Source: Bolinopsis microptera
Taxonomy: Eukaryota; Ctenophora; Tentaculata; Lobata; Bolinopsidae
Length of the DNA stretch: 64,000 bases
Assembly: GCF_026151205.1 (NCBI RefSeq)
Contig: NC_087076.1
Span: 8,346,902 to 8,410,901, forward strand
Direction of reading: 5' to 3'
Position numbers and translations under genes: made by a program. How positions within the stretch are numbered: position 1 is the stretch's first letter; every line of letters starts with the position of its first letter. This document shows, one piece after another, positions 45,423 through 57,736 of the stretch. Below the pieces are notes generated by a model. That model was not told where the DNA came from, did not search any database, and worked only from the letters and a program-made list of their open reading frames with translations.

Positions 45423-46257
45423 GACTAAAGTAAATTTTAGGTTAGTAACTCATGAGTGATTATAAAGTCAAGGGGATAAGGCGATTATTTTTGTCTAGTC
45501 TTGAATGACTTTTTTCCAAGCAGTTTCAATAAACTAACAGATGAGTGCGTTTATTTTTGTATGAAAATCAATAGTGATCATCAATAAGGATATTCAACTA
45601 GCACATCACATCATTCCCAAACAGTTCGTGAAAGGTATTAGATTGTTATAAAAGGAACGGTGTTAATATAAAATACCGACAATGCTGCTAGGAATTAGAC
45701 AATACTTACTACAACCTCTAACAAGAATTACGACCATTGTTTCATTTTGGCGGACGCTAGATTTCCATTCCACATTCACTATAACTATAAATATAAGCTA
45801 TAATCAGCTCACTTCATAATAATAATATTGAAACACATCAGTACACTACGCATGGCACGTACAAATTGGGCTTATTACATAATACTATACATTACATAGT
45901 ATACATTAAAATACGCTCGCGCTGCCGGCTGCGCATTCATTGACCACAGGCTAACTATACACCACATCTCCACAAGCAATCTTCGTGAGCGTGCGCACGG
46001 CAAGTTGACATGGTAACGAACGGAAGTAAGTAAGGAACACGTCATATATTTGACCCACCTACCGCAATCTCCAAAATCCACGTTTTTCTGCAAAAACGAC
46101 TATTCGTAACCTTTCAGTATTGCCTTTTTACAAAAGGGTGTGAATGGAAAAAATTGTCAATAAACAAGGTACAAGATTTTCAAAATCAAATCTAACATGT
46201 CACGTGATTATGACATCACCTGAGCTGCAGTTCCATTTCCCGGTAATAACCAAGAAT

Positions 46258-46303
46258 CAACCTTGTAAACTCAACCTGCAAGGTTGAGTTTACAAGGTTG
46301 ATG
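46258..46303. repeat. Near-perfect short palindrome
   Basis: CAACCTTGTAAACTCAACCT and AGGTTGAGTTTACAAGGTTG are 20-bp inverted arms with about a 4-nt centre, about 0.85 kb upstream of RAF exon 1. It would extrude as a hairpin; role unknown. Confidence 0.85.
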
Positions 46304-46533
46304 TTTCTGACCTAAAGTTGCTACACTGTTGAGACGGTTATCACAGTTTGAAAGTTTGGGAAGCTTTGAAAATTACAGGATTACCTAAATAAATTCGTCA
46401 AAAGCACTTCTATCATGAGCTTAAGTGTGACAATATGTTTGTTACATGGTCTGAGTGTGTGACAATATTTGTTGTAAACATGGGCTGAGTCGTGAGTGTA
46501 CAACAATATTGTAGTAACATGGGATGAGTGCAT

Positions 46534-48473
46534 TAGAGTGGTTCATTTTACCAAAAGTTGTTCAAATAATTAGAAATCATATCTTATTAGTTGCTCTATA
46601 GGGTCAGGAACGACCAAAAAATTTTTTTTGACTCTAGTGTTCCGGATATGGTCCGCACATGCCACGCCCATTTTTATAGCGTTTCTTATACAGGTAAAAT
46701 TGTCTAAATCGTCAATTTAGTCATGAAGGAGTATGGAAGGAGTTCTGAATGTGTGCTCCTCTAATATAAACAGTAGAAAATGGTTAACTTTAGTCGAGGT
46801 CTCAGGTCTCTACAATGTCGGGAAGTTCCTGCAGGAGTTTGCGCATTGCGCTGAAGCGTGGGATTCACTGCGCCAAAAGTGAAGGTCGTAGAGACATGAG
46901 ACCTTGACTAAAGTTAACCTTTTTATACCATTACTATAGTAGTGTGACACTTTCAGAGTCCTGAACACATTCCTATATCACTTAATCGTCAATTATATGA
47001 ATTTTACCTGTTAAAATATATCATCTTTAACTGATATCAATTTAGTTTAACACTGTTAGCTTTTAAATAGGAAATAATTTACTTCACACCAAACTAACAC
47101 ACAATATGAGAGTATACAAAAAGGAGGCTTTCTTGGAGACTACCTGGACCGAGCATCAAAATAGTACACATTGCTGCAGTCATTGTCGAGACTCAAAAAT
47201 GAGAGGGTCTAGTTGTGGGATTATACTGGATAACAGATATGATGAGTGGTAACATCCTACAAAAGAATGTTAGCTTACTAAGTAATTTTCCTCTTAGCGA
47301 ATCCTACGAGAACTTAACTAAGTTCCTCCTAGTCCTAAGCATTATCTTGTTTCAGAGGGACTGAGTCATTTTAAAAGATGAAGCCAAAGAAGAGATTCAT
47401 CTGTTCCGTTCATAGCCGATAGTTGTGAAGAAGGCATTTGCACTCTGTAATTTGTAAGCAAATTTTTTCGATATTTATAGTTATTTACTGACCTTGACGA
47501 ATCAGCAAGATATCACTGGACCTCGTTAGTCGTTAGTCATGTTATGCTGATCCAGTTAGTTACGAGCTATCAAGTAATCATTCGATCTCATTAATACTGA
47601 TCCTATCAATGACGAGCTATGAAGTAATCAGTGGATCTCGTCAATACTCATCCTGTCAGTGACGAGTTATGAAGAAATCAACGAAGACCTCATTAATTTC
47701 CTTGTTCCACGAAGATATTCAATTCCTCTGGTAACCAAACCCCTTCTGGCCTACTTCTGAACATATATGAAGATTCGAAAACCAAGTCTACCTAAATCTG
47801 AACTTTCTGACTGCGTTGGAGAATGGAGAACAATCGAGAAATGATAACCAGTCCCAGGATATAATCAAAGTTCAATTTGGAATCTTTTTGTATTTCTTTA
47901 TGGTGTGTGTAAGTTTGGTGTGAAGTAAATTATTTCCTATTTAAAAGCTAACAGTGTTAAACTAAATTGATATCAGTTATAAATGATATATTTTAACAGG
48001 TAAAATTCATATAATTGACGATTAAGTGATATAGGAATGTGTTCAGGACTCTGAAAGTGTCACACCACTATAGTAATGGTATAAAAAGGTTAACTTTAGT
48101 CAAGGTCTCATGTCTCTACGACCTTCACTTTTGGCGCAGTGAATCCCGCGCTTCAGCGCAATGCGCAAACTCCTGCAGGAACTTCCCGACATTGTAGAGA
48201 CCTGAGACCTCGACTAAAGTTAACCATTTTCTACTGTTTATATTAGAGGAGCACACATTCAGAACTCCTTCCATACTCCTTCATGACTAAATTGACGATC
48301 TAGACAATTTTACCTGTATAAGAAACGCTATAAAAATGGGCGTGGCATGTGCGGACCATATCCGGAACACTAGAGTCAAAAAAAATTTTTTGGTCGTTCC
48401 TGACCCTATAGAGCAACTAATAAGATATGATTTCTAATTATTTGAACAACTTTTGGTAAAATGAACCACTCTA
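46534..48473. mobile_element. Non-autonomous hAT-like transposon with 569-bp terminal inverted repeats
   Basis: The left arm 46534-47102 and right arm 47905-48473 are inverted copies of equal length with few mismatches. The 5' end TAGAGTGGTTC fits the hAT terminal rule YARNG. It is flanked by an exact 8-bp duplication GAGTGCAT (46526-46533 and 48474-48481), the hAT target-duplication length. The 0.8-kb middle has no transposase-like ORF but does have internal degenerate repeats near 47510-47700. It lies about 1.1 kb upstream of the RAF start codon. Confidence 0.85.
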
Positions 48474-48497
48474 GAGTGCATGCATGTGACCCCCAAC

Positions 48498-49240
48498 CGG
48501 ACCCATGTAGCTGAGACACCTCACAGCAAGTAGACCAAAGTGGCTCTTGCTTGTGAAAGGTGTAGCAACTACCCGCTGAGGCGGTGGGTTGGGAGTCCCC
48601 CCTGGGATCATTTCGTCCGTAAAATTTTACACAATATAAAAGCTACAATAAATTATCTATAAAATTTATGTAAACAAAGCTCGTCTTCTGAGGAATGAGA
48701 TTGAAGGATACGTCATCCAGTCTAAGGTGCTGGGCTTTTTGTCTTCCTCTGATTCCCCTGAGTGCTATGAGTGCGCTTCGTAGCAGATCAAACCTGAATC
48801 GTGTTCTGATGTCCAATGTTATTACTGAGTAGACCTGTGTGTAACAATATTTTGTTAAATGGTCTGACTGTGTGACAATACTGTTCCAACATTAGAGGAG
48901 GAGTGAGTGTGAACAACCTTAAGAAATTAGTATAGATATCAAGGTCAGTGCCAAGTGAGATATGAAATGGTCGTAAAAAGATCAACTACCCGCCAAAGAG
49001 TTGGGTTGGGAGTCCCCCTGGCATCATTTCTTCCGTAAAATTGCATGTAACAATTACAATAAATTATCTGAAACAAATTTACATAAACAAATCTAGGAGA
49101 CCTCAGAGCTCGTCTTCGAGGGATGAGGTAGAAGGATACGTTTTGCAGTCCTATATGTCGAGCTGATGATCGTTCTATAATTCCCCTGGGAACTTGACAG
49201 ATCATAGCAGATCAAACCTGAGTCGTGTTCTGATATAATT
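48498..49240. repeat. Degenerate direct duplication
   Basis: Blocks CAACTACCCGC...GGTTGGGAGTCCCC...CATTTC.TCCGTAAAATT (about 48565 and 48985) and AGCTCGTCTTC.GAGG...GCAGATCAAACCTGA.TCGTGTTCTGAT (about 48675-48810 and 49108-49235) occur twice in the same order, about 420 bp apart. No coding potential seen. Confidence 0.6.
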
Positions 49241-52200
49241 TTTGACCTGACTCTTGGCTTCTATTTTGAAGTCAGCTATTATCTCAGATACAATATCTAC
49301 GAACACAGTGTAAAGCAGTCCCATGCCTAGCCTCCAGATGTCGTGAAGACTAGTGGGACAAAGGATCCTTTCCCTGACCGAAATACTCTCTCCTCATACA
49401 AATATTGCTTCTCTTTCTCATGTTCACTGTATATTTTATTTAATGACTTGTTGTATCACGTCGTGACCCCCAAATTGTCGTTTCACTGTAGCATTTCTAC
49501 GATACAGGGGGACAATGTATGACAAGTGGCTTACACATGTATTCGAGTCGCAGTTAGGATGTGTGACCCTATTGTCAAAAAATGCTGTACAAGTGTAAGA
49601 TATGGAAGAACTGTATTAAAGTATGGCGTGGTTACATGATGAAAAGCATATCAGTGAAGATAAAACAAATTCTTGTTCGCACTTAATTTAAACAGCAACA
49701 ACTATACATGCGCGACACGCTTTCAATTTCAGATTTTTGCAATTTTTTGTATTAATACACTAAATAATATTGATTTAGTTTTATGGAAAACAGTTGATTT
49801 CTTACTGGGCCGCGCTCAGCCTGTCATTCCGCCAAATCTATATTCCAAATATATATGCCAAATCTATATGCCAAATCTATATTATGTTAATGAACATAAT
49901 AGCCTGGGGTCCTCAGGTAATTGATTTCAAATTAATTTTAAATGCATTGGGTAAAAGTTTTATTAAAAAAATCATTTTACAATTTCGTATTTGTCCATCG
50001 CAGTTGGTCGAGTACTGAGTGATCAATCATCTTCACATGTTTACTGTTTCAGTTTAGTGTAGACCTTGTTGTAGAAACTCAGTACGGTGCTCCGCAGTTA
50101 ATGTCATTCTGTATCATACGAAAATGCATAGCTAGCATGAGGTATGATAATCCCTCGTATCGGAATCTTTTACATATCTAATCGATTGAGTACCTGGGGA
50201 CCCCGTTTTAGGTTTTCATACACGTATCAGTCATGAATCAAGCATATTTACTAAAATCTAATATTAATATAACTACTGTGTTTGAGAACACAAAGCCCGG
50301 GGTCCCCGGGTAAGTTAAAGCTGAAAATATTCTGAGTGATTTGTGTATTTGGTAATGGTACTGGCTATAGCACTGACAACTGTGAACTGAGCACTCTCGT
50401 GAATAGCTATTTGTCAATAGTTTACGAATGACTCCATTATTAACCGTTCTCTTTAAATTATGTAATAAAATTATTAGAATATGATCTTTAAATTATGTAA
50501 TAAAATGATTAAAATATGAAAGTTGACATAAATTCTGTGATATGTCTACCACCTTTTTCCACTTGATTGTATTAACCTTTAGACCTCCGGCTTTTGTGTT
50601 CTTTAACACGATTGATATATAATATGGTGGAATGACATTGGTCGCGTTTTTGGTGTGGAATGCTAGGCGAGTTGTCGTGTGATCATTAACAATTCAGTAA
50701 TAGTAATACTAGTTATACCATCATGAAACCTTTGATCCGTCAAAGTTCGGGATTGCAATTGCAATTGCAAATTGACCAAAACAAATGAGAAACTTCATAA
50801 AGTATCACAACGCTACCGCACTAGTAACTTACAACATGTCGCTTGTCGGCTTGTTGCCACTCTGTCACATACTGCTTTTAAAAGGTCTACCGATATGCGA
50901 TTATCATTACAAAACATATATTTTGCGCGCTCAGCATTCCACGCGCAAAAACGCGCCCGTCCGAGAGACCTGCGCGTATTAGAGGGTTCAGTCTCACCAG
51001 GCTATGTTAATGAACATAATAGCCTGGGGTCCTCAGGTAATTTATTTCAAATTAATTTTAAATGCATTGGGTAAAAGTTTTATTAAAAAAATCATTTTAC
51101 AATTTCGTATTTGTCCATCGTTAAAATAAACTTGTTGTACGTTTATAACCTACCAGCACCCCGGCGAACGCCGCGGGCTTCATATTGCTGCGCGTGTTAA
51201 AACAAATTTTCGGCATAAATTTGTCAGGAGATCGACTGTAATTCCGTTTACGAACCTTTTAAAGATATTTGACAGTGCCGATTCTATCCCTTAAAGGATT
51301 TTCAATAGTGTCGAGGAAAAATAAAACATCAAATTCATTCATCTGAATATTAGTAAAGGTTATAATGATATCAAATCAAGATTTCAAACGCGTACAATCA
51401 TTAACTCTAATCAAGTATTGTCAACTGTGATTAAAGATCATAGCAAAGTATGCTATCCTATATGTAAGCTACAATGAGGAAGAAACAGCATTATACAACA
51501 GTATTACAATAATAAATATATGGATAATACCAAAATGTAACTATTACTGCTAATAAATACAGTTTAAAGATAAACTTATCAAATTTAAAATTGACACGAA
51601 ACTAATACGCGGTTTATATTAGAATGCAACACAAACACTAAACACATCAAATAGAAACAAAAAAAGATATCTCGCACTGTCAGTCATTACATATTACAAT
51701 TATATAAATAACACCGAAGAACTCATATATCAACAGCTCGAGTAGCGCACACTACTGTTCCAATTTGAGTGTCTGACAGTGGCAGGGGAAGCGTCCAAGG
51801 TTCGATGCCGCGACCGTGATCTTTTAAACATTTTGTGAAAGTCGTCTTTGTTTAAGAAGGTCCACTTCCAGTAGCCCATTTTCTCCCCACATAACATTTC
51901 TTCATCCTCAGTGCTCAGCAAGACCTGTTTTATTTTCCATTACAGTAATTCCATGTTCCAATGAAATCTAACTCTTCAATTTTAATATCAGCGGTCGGAT
52001 CCTGAAATATGGAAGTGAAACTCAGTAAATTTTTACAGTCAAGTAATACTATAACTTCTATTCGTAAAATTTTACAAGATTTGTTTCCAGTTTCGGACAA
52101 ATTCACAATATTACTACATAACAACTTAGTAATGTAAGCAGTAAGGGCCCTCTCCAAATTTTAATCTGTAGAAGTGCACGTGCAAATAACGCGCGGCTTC

Positions 52201-52380
52201 AATGCAAAAATACGTGTGTGCTCTTGGCGCGCGCTAAAACTCTGCGCTGAAAATATTGGTTTGGTACGTACCACAACGAGAGTTTTAAAATTCCCACCAA
52301 TTTCAAACTCCAGAAAAAGAATCCGAAATTTTGGGACAGCCTAAAACATATTCTGATTAATGCTTTACGACTAAACTGAC
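49241..52380. other. Repeat-rich intergenic DNA
   Basis: Holds fragments of the GGGGTCCTCAGGTAA family (49800-49920 and 50995-51118, whose shared tail TTGATTTCAAATTAATTTT... is a duplicated segment). A diverged GGACCCCG/CGGGGTCCCC pair lies at about 50195-50312. GCGAACGCCGCGGGCTTCAT at about 51158 has its inverse at about 54893-54913. Confidence 0.6.
51729..52157 (-). other. Possible exons of an unrecognised gene
   Basis: Two overlapping minus frames look protein-like. 52001-51930 after TATTTCAG: DPTADIKIEELDFIGTWNYC, then a stop. 51921-51730 after AATAAAACAG: STEDEEMLCGEKMGYWKWTF, then a basic RSRSRHR tail ending at TGA. They are in different frames only 9-20 nt apart, so they may be alternative ends of one gene or chance. 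Confidence 0.25.
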
Positions 52381-52388
52381 AACTACAG

Positions 52389-53272
52389 CAAATCTATTTT
52401 CTCTACGAACTGGGCCCGAGTTACTTGTTTTAAAATACAGCAAATCCATCTTCTCTACGAACTGGGCCCGAGTTACTTGTTTTAAAATACAGCAAATCCA
52501 TCTTCTCTACGAACTGGGCCCGAGTTACTTGTTTTAAAATACAACAAATCCATCTTCTCTACGAACTGGGCCCGAGTTACTTGTTTTAAAATACAGCAAA
52601 TCCATCTTCTCTACGAACTGGGCCCGAGTTACTTGTTTTAAAATACAGCAAATCCATCTTCTCTACGAACTGGGCCCGAGTTACTTGTTTTAAAATACAG
52701 CAAATCCATCTTCTCTACGAACTGGGCCCGAGTTACTTGTTTTAAAATACAGCAAATCCATCTTCTCTACGAACTGGGCCCGAGTTACTTGTTTTAAAAT
52801 ACAGCAAATCCATCTTCTCTACGAACTGGGCCCGAGTTACTTGTTTTAAAATACAGCAAATCCATCTTCTCTACGAACTGGGCCCGAGTGACTTGTTTTA
52901 AAATACAGCAAATCCATCTTCTCTACGAACTGGGCCCGAGTTACTTGTTTTAAAATACAGCAAATCCATCTTCTCTACGAACTGGGCCCGAGTTACTTGT
53001 TTTAAAATACAGCAAATCCATCTTCTCTACGAACTGGGCCCGAGTTACTTGTTTTAAAATACAGCAAATCCATCTTCTCTACGAACTGGGCCCGAGTTAC
53101 TTGTTTTAAAATACAGCAAATCCATCTTCTCTACGAACTGGGCCCGAGTTACTTGTTTTAAAATACAGCAAATCCATCTTCTCTACGAACTGGGCCCGAG
53201 TTACTTGTTTTAAAATACAGCAAATCCATCTTCTCTACGAACTGGGCCCGAGTTACTTGTTTTAAAATACGA
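52389..53272. repeat. 52-bp satellite, 17 copies
   Basis: Unit parts: CAAATCCATCTTCTCTACGA, ACTGGGCCCGAGTTACTTGT, TTTAAAATACAG. Copies are nearly identical (single-base variants such as CAACAAAT and GAGTGACTT). No ORF crosses it. Homogeneity implies recent expansion. Confidence 0.97.
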
Positions 53273-53313
53273 CAAAGTTAACTGCTGAATGTTCCCGGTC
53301 AAAAATTAATTAT

Positions 53314-54085
53314 ACAGGGTGGGCCAAAAGTCAGTGTGCAAACGTTGGCCTTAATAGCTCAGTCACTGAGTGCCCAATTGAAATACTTCCTTCTGGTATG
53401 ACTTGGTACCACCACTGGTTCGAGGAATTTGTCAACTCGAAAAATATTCGCGTTCATTTTTTTCAAATGGAGGTTCATTTTCACATTTATTTGATAGTTT
53501 GGATAGTCGGATCAAGCTAAATGTTATTGAATTGTGTTTGGCCATTCGAATTACGTTTGTCCTGAAAGAATTAGAACTGTAGCTTCTCAAATGACCGAGA
53601 TATGAAGCATAACGAGTTTATTCATTACGTGTGATCAGGTGATTGGTTTACGTAATCACCTGATAAGGTGACCCCGTTAACTACCCCGTTAAACATTATG
53701 GGAATTGTTAAGGGTGCCCAATTAAGGTGTCGTGTCACGGTGTCACATAATCACCCAGTCAATTTTGTTAACGAGATACACAAAATGCTTGATAACTTCG
53801 TCATTTCTAATCCGTTTTGCCTCATGTTTTCAGATCATATGCAACATTTGATAATCTACCGTCTCTGAAAACATTAGGCGTTCAGCATGTTCAGAGAAAA
53901 CAATATAGGTGTTTTAATATTGAATGGGCGTGGTCTAAAATATTCGAATTTTCAAATTTTGACGACGGAATCCTCGAACCAGTAAGTACAGTATGCCATC
54001 TGCAAAGCAACAGCTCTCAAATATAAAACACGGTGGAGGTATAAGACCCAACGTTTGCACACTGACTTTTGGCCCACCCTGTAGT
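53314..54085. mobile_element. Mariner-like non-autonomous TIR element
   Basis: Perfect 34-bp inverted ends TACAGGGTGGGCCAAAAGTC + AGTGTGCAAACGTT and the inverse at 54052-54085, with TA at both edges as expected for a Tc1/mariner target. 772 bp; the internal ORFs are short and show no transposase motif. It directly follows the 52-bp satellite. Confidence 0.85.
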
Positions 54086-56700
54086 TTATATTAAAATATT
54101 GTCTATTGTCTATGTTTTACTATAATGCTGGGAGCCTTGTTGTAAATAATAGGGTACATACCATTCCTTGAAAGTCGTTATTTCGGAGTGAGCAATCATT
54201 TTGTTGACTAGCGAATCTAAATTGAAATAGTCGAATATCACTCAATTTCAGTTGCAGGTCGACATCCTTAAAATTAGAGAGCAAATAATTTTATTTTGTA
54301 CTCTACTTCAGTCAATATAAATAGAAATTACAGCAATTTGAAGTAACAGCATATCAAGCTATATCATACATAATTATGAAAGCCTCGCAGAGATCTCGAT
54401 TAAATCTGTAAACGTACATTTAACGGTAAGATATATAGGTAGCGCGCAATATAAGCGCACGCATAAAACCAATATGGCTGCCACACAAAGCTACAAACTG
54501 GAACAAGAAATGAAAATTGTGAATTCAACCAGCTTGGATACTATTATCCAACGCGACATTGGTTTGAGCGCATTATCGACACGTTTTAAATGCGCGGAAC
54601 ATTTTTGTGCGCGGCACTAGCATTTTAAATTTTCAAAATTCAAATCATAGCCAGAGTTATGGTTATTTTTCAAGAAAAATTTCGAGGCAAATTTTACGTG
54701 TAAATTATTCATTTTTCATTCATGATCACTCATAATTTGAACAATTTACCTTGGATTGAATTGAACTCTTCAGTATTCGATGATTAAAACAATTGTTTCA
54801 AGAACAGAGTAGTTTTAAAGCTAAACATTCGCAATTTGTCTTAACAGGAGTCTTGGGAGAATTATAAAAATGAAATTTAAACGTTTTAGCGGCGCATGAA
54901 GCCCGCGGCGTTCGCTGGGGTGACCAGGACGCGCGCCGAGTTGGAACAAATATTTTACGAGTATTACCCGTTAGCCGCGCAAACTAGCATTTTTGCTTCG
55001 CATCGTCGATCGTTGCTTTGCTTCGCAGAGCAACAATCTCAATGGGTTGACATCGTCAATCAATATTCAAATGTAAGCTTGGTGCCGATAAAAACTTTTA
55101 AATTATTTACATGATAAAATTTTATAAAAACAGCTTGTACAGATTTGTAGTGCGATGCGTTACTGGGCCGCGCCGCGCATCCAATAATGCTCCTCGCAAT
55201 CAACTTCGTTAAATTGCAGCGAAATTTACTGGGCCGCGCTCAGCCTGTCATTCCGCCTAATCTCTATTTAATAACAACATTAAAGCCTGGGGTCCTCAGG
55301 TAAAGCGAAATGCGCTACTGGGCCTCGTCGAGCTGCGAAGAATAAACATTGTCAATTAAATTGACCATTGTTTGTTGTTGATGACTTGGCCCGGCGCACG
55401 CTACTTCGTAGCACTTTCATTTCGAGAAGAAAGCGGCGCGCGCTACTTCGAAGAAATTTAGACAAGTAACATCCGTTAACAATTAAGTACAGATTACTTC
55501 ACCTAACCATGTGTTTTCGCGCCGCTGCGGGCGCGCTTGTTTTACAAGTCACAAGTCAAGAAACGCCGTGAGGCGGGTTGCTCTAACAAAAGCCCTCTCG
55601 CTTGCAGTAGCGCGCGTCCGCCGTAGGCGGCAAAAGAAACAAGCGCGTCACGCAGTACGCGTATACACATGGCTATGTGAATGAGGCGGGCGCGCGCCAC
55701 TGCAAGCGCAAGGGCTCTGGATAGAGCTAAGAGCAAACAGATTATTGTCATTTAAGTTCACTTTACCTGGGGACCTCAGGCTATCATGTTCATAAACATA
55801 GAATAGAGATTCGGCGGAATGACAGGCTGAGCGCGGCCCAGTAAAGTTCACTTTATTTGGTTTTTCATTTTTGTCGCCCAGTAACTAAAACGCAACAAAT
55901 TAAAAATTTTAAACTTGCGTGTGCACCCTTTCAAATTTTAATGTAAACATGCATACAAATAAAATGTAAATTTGTTGTATTTAATATTTATATTACAGTA
56001 TACACAGTTCAGTATTTTATATTCGTGCGATATTACAAAATATTTGAGTTACAATAATAAATTTAAAGATAATTTAAATTTTTTAACTTTGTAAAATAAG
56101 TATTACTAAGTAAGCGCCATGAATTTGGGTCAGCCTTGAATTTTGGCACCCTAAATTATTTATTTTGCCTCAAAATATACTTATGAACTGTTTTCAAAAC
56201 TGATTTAGTTTTATTAAGTAAAACAAAATTTAAGTAAAACAAATTGATTAGCACACATCTACGTCTAGGCAAATGGTAAAGGACATCGCCTATTTATAAT
56301 TAAGAGACATTACACCTTGGTGTAAAGATGGAATCTCCAACGGGTCAGCGTTATTCAGACTCAGTTACATATCTTAGAAAGCGCTTGCGCTTTGAGGTAT
56401 TAAAGACAACGGTTATTTCGATAAGGGGGGACAGAGGGCCCAAGTTGCGATATAAACCAGACAATATTGAAGATTTAGATTTAAATATTGAGCCCTTTGG
56501 CTAGAGAATACTTTCTTGGATATTTTCGATAGTTTTTAATATTGATAATATTAATGAATTGTAATTGATTGATATGTAATATTTAGGCCCGTGGCCAGTT
56601 TTCATTACACCTTGGTAGAGCGTTCTGTCAAAAGATCACACATCGAATCTTGTTAAGGTCTGTACTATACATACATACATGTTACATGGCGAGATCTCCA
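54086..56700. other. Dispersed repeats, no gene
   Basis: Includes GCGCATGAAGCCCGCGGCGTT (inverse near 51158), TIR-family pieces at about 55225-55305 and 55765-55850 (CTGGGCCGCGCTCAGCCTGT and GGGGTCCTCAGG), GAGAAGAAAGCGGCGCGCGC (about 55425) and ACACATGGCTATGTGAA (about 55665). The rest is AT-rich. Confidence 0.6.
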
Positions 56701-56710
56701 TCCAAAAGGA

Positions 56711-57445
56711 TTAGTCTGCGTCGACTGCGTCATTACTTTGTATTATACAACTTCGGCGGGTAACATTTCTCCATCCCTTTCGGTCTGCAGCTAATCTTCT
56801 CATACAATCAATCGTGAGTCCATTACGATCCAATCTCTGCTCAGCATCCTCAATGAATACATCATTTAAGCTCTTCCTAGGCCTGCCTCTTGATCTCTTC
56901 CCATGCTTGGGTTTCCATTCAAGTAAATAGTTGGGTAACCGATCTTCAGGCATTCTACTGACATGTCCAAACCAACGCAGCCGTTTTGTTGTTATTATGT
57001 CAGCAAGGGCAGTTATTGATGCCCTTCTTAAAACATCCTCATTACTTACTCGATGGAACCACCTCACTCTCAGGATTCTTCTTAAGCAGTACTGATGGAA
57101 AGACTCCAATCTTCTTGTCTGCACTTGAGTCGTGTTCCATATCTCACATCCATAGGTCAGAATGGTAAGAACAGCTGCAATGTAGATTCGCACTTTGTTG
57201 TTAATGCTTATGTTCTTATTCTTCCAAATGTTGTTGAGTTGGTTAAAAGCTCCGGTTGCTTTTCCAATCCTGACACTTATTTCTTTATCAATCTTGCCAT
57301 CTGATGTAATTTTGACACCTAAATAAGTGAATTGAGTGACCTGCTTTGCAGAGTTTCCATCGACAGTTATATCTATGGTCCTATTCTCTGGGAGTGGGTG
57401 CTGCGATGTATCTTTCCCAATGACCATGATCTCTGTACTATACAC
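56711..57445 (-). pseudogene. Non-LTR retrotransposon fragment (C-terminal part of reverse transcriptase ORF)
   Basis: 244 codons open on minus. Typical post-RT LINE signature: QFTYLGVKITSDG, then RIGKATGAFNQL, a YGCEIWN box, CLRRILRVRWFHRVSN, RLRWFGHVSRMPED and a final basic GKRSRGRPRKS. The catalytic RT palm (with YxDD) is missing upstream, so it is 5'-truncated. It ends in DAVDAD* without an obvious tail. It lies just beyond the 3' end of SLC2A13 copy 1, which is on the same strand. Confidence 0.85.
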
Positions 57446-57517
57446 TATACACTATTAAATGGATTATATTATGTCCTACTTACAATGTGAGCTGCAAATT
57501 TGTTGCTTGGAAAGTCA

Positions 57518-57736
57518 CTACTCATTCAAGTAATTGTTTTTATTCTTTGGCTCATATCCAGCCTTAAATCCCGCAAATGTAAGCCTGCTTTCAAAAAGTT
57601 CTTCTGTATGTTCAAGTGAAATTCCTTTCGTTTCCGGTAAACAAATGAAGAAATAAACCATTCCTACAAACGTTATTGCACAGTAGGTGAAGAATGCTCC
57701 AGATGGTGTTGCAGCATTCGAAAGTTGGAGGAACGT
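57518..57736 (-). CDS. SLC2A13: SLC2A13-like copy 1, last exon
   Basis: TM12, [20 protein letters not shown], then a polar C-terminal tail ending YLNE and a TAG at 57520-57518. Acceptor TTTCAG|ACG. The same length (219 nt) as the last exon of copy 2. Confidence 0.94.
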   Translation of the reverse strand, partial: TFLQLSNAATPSGAFFTYCAITFVGMVYFFICLPETKGISLEHTEELFESRLTFAGFKAGYEPKNKNNYLNE

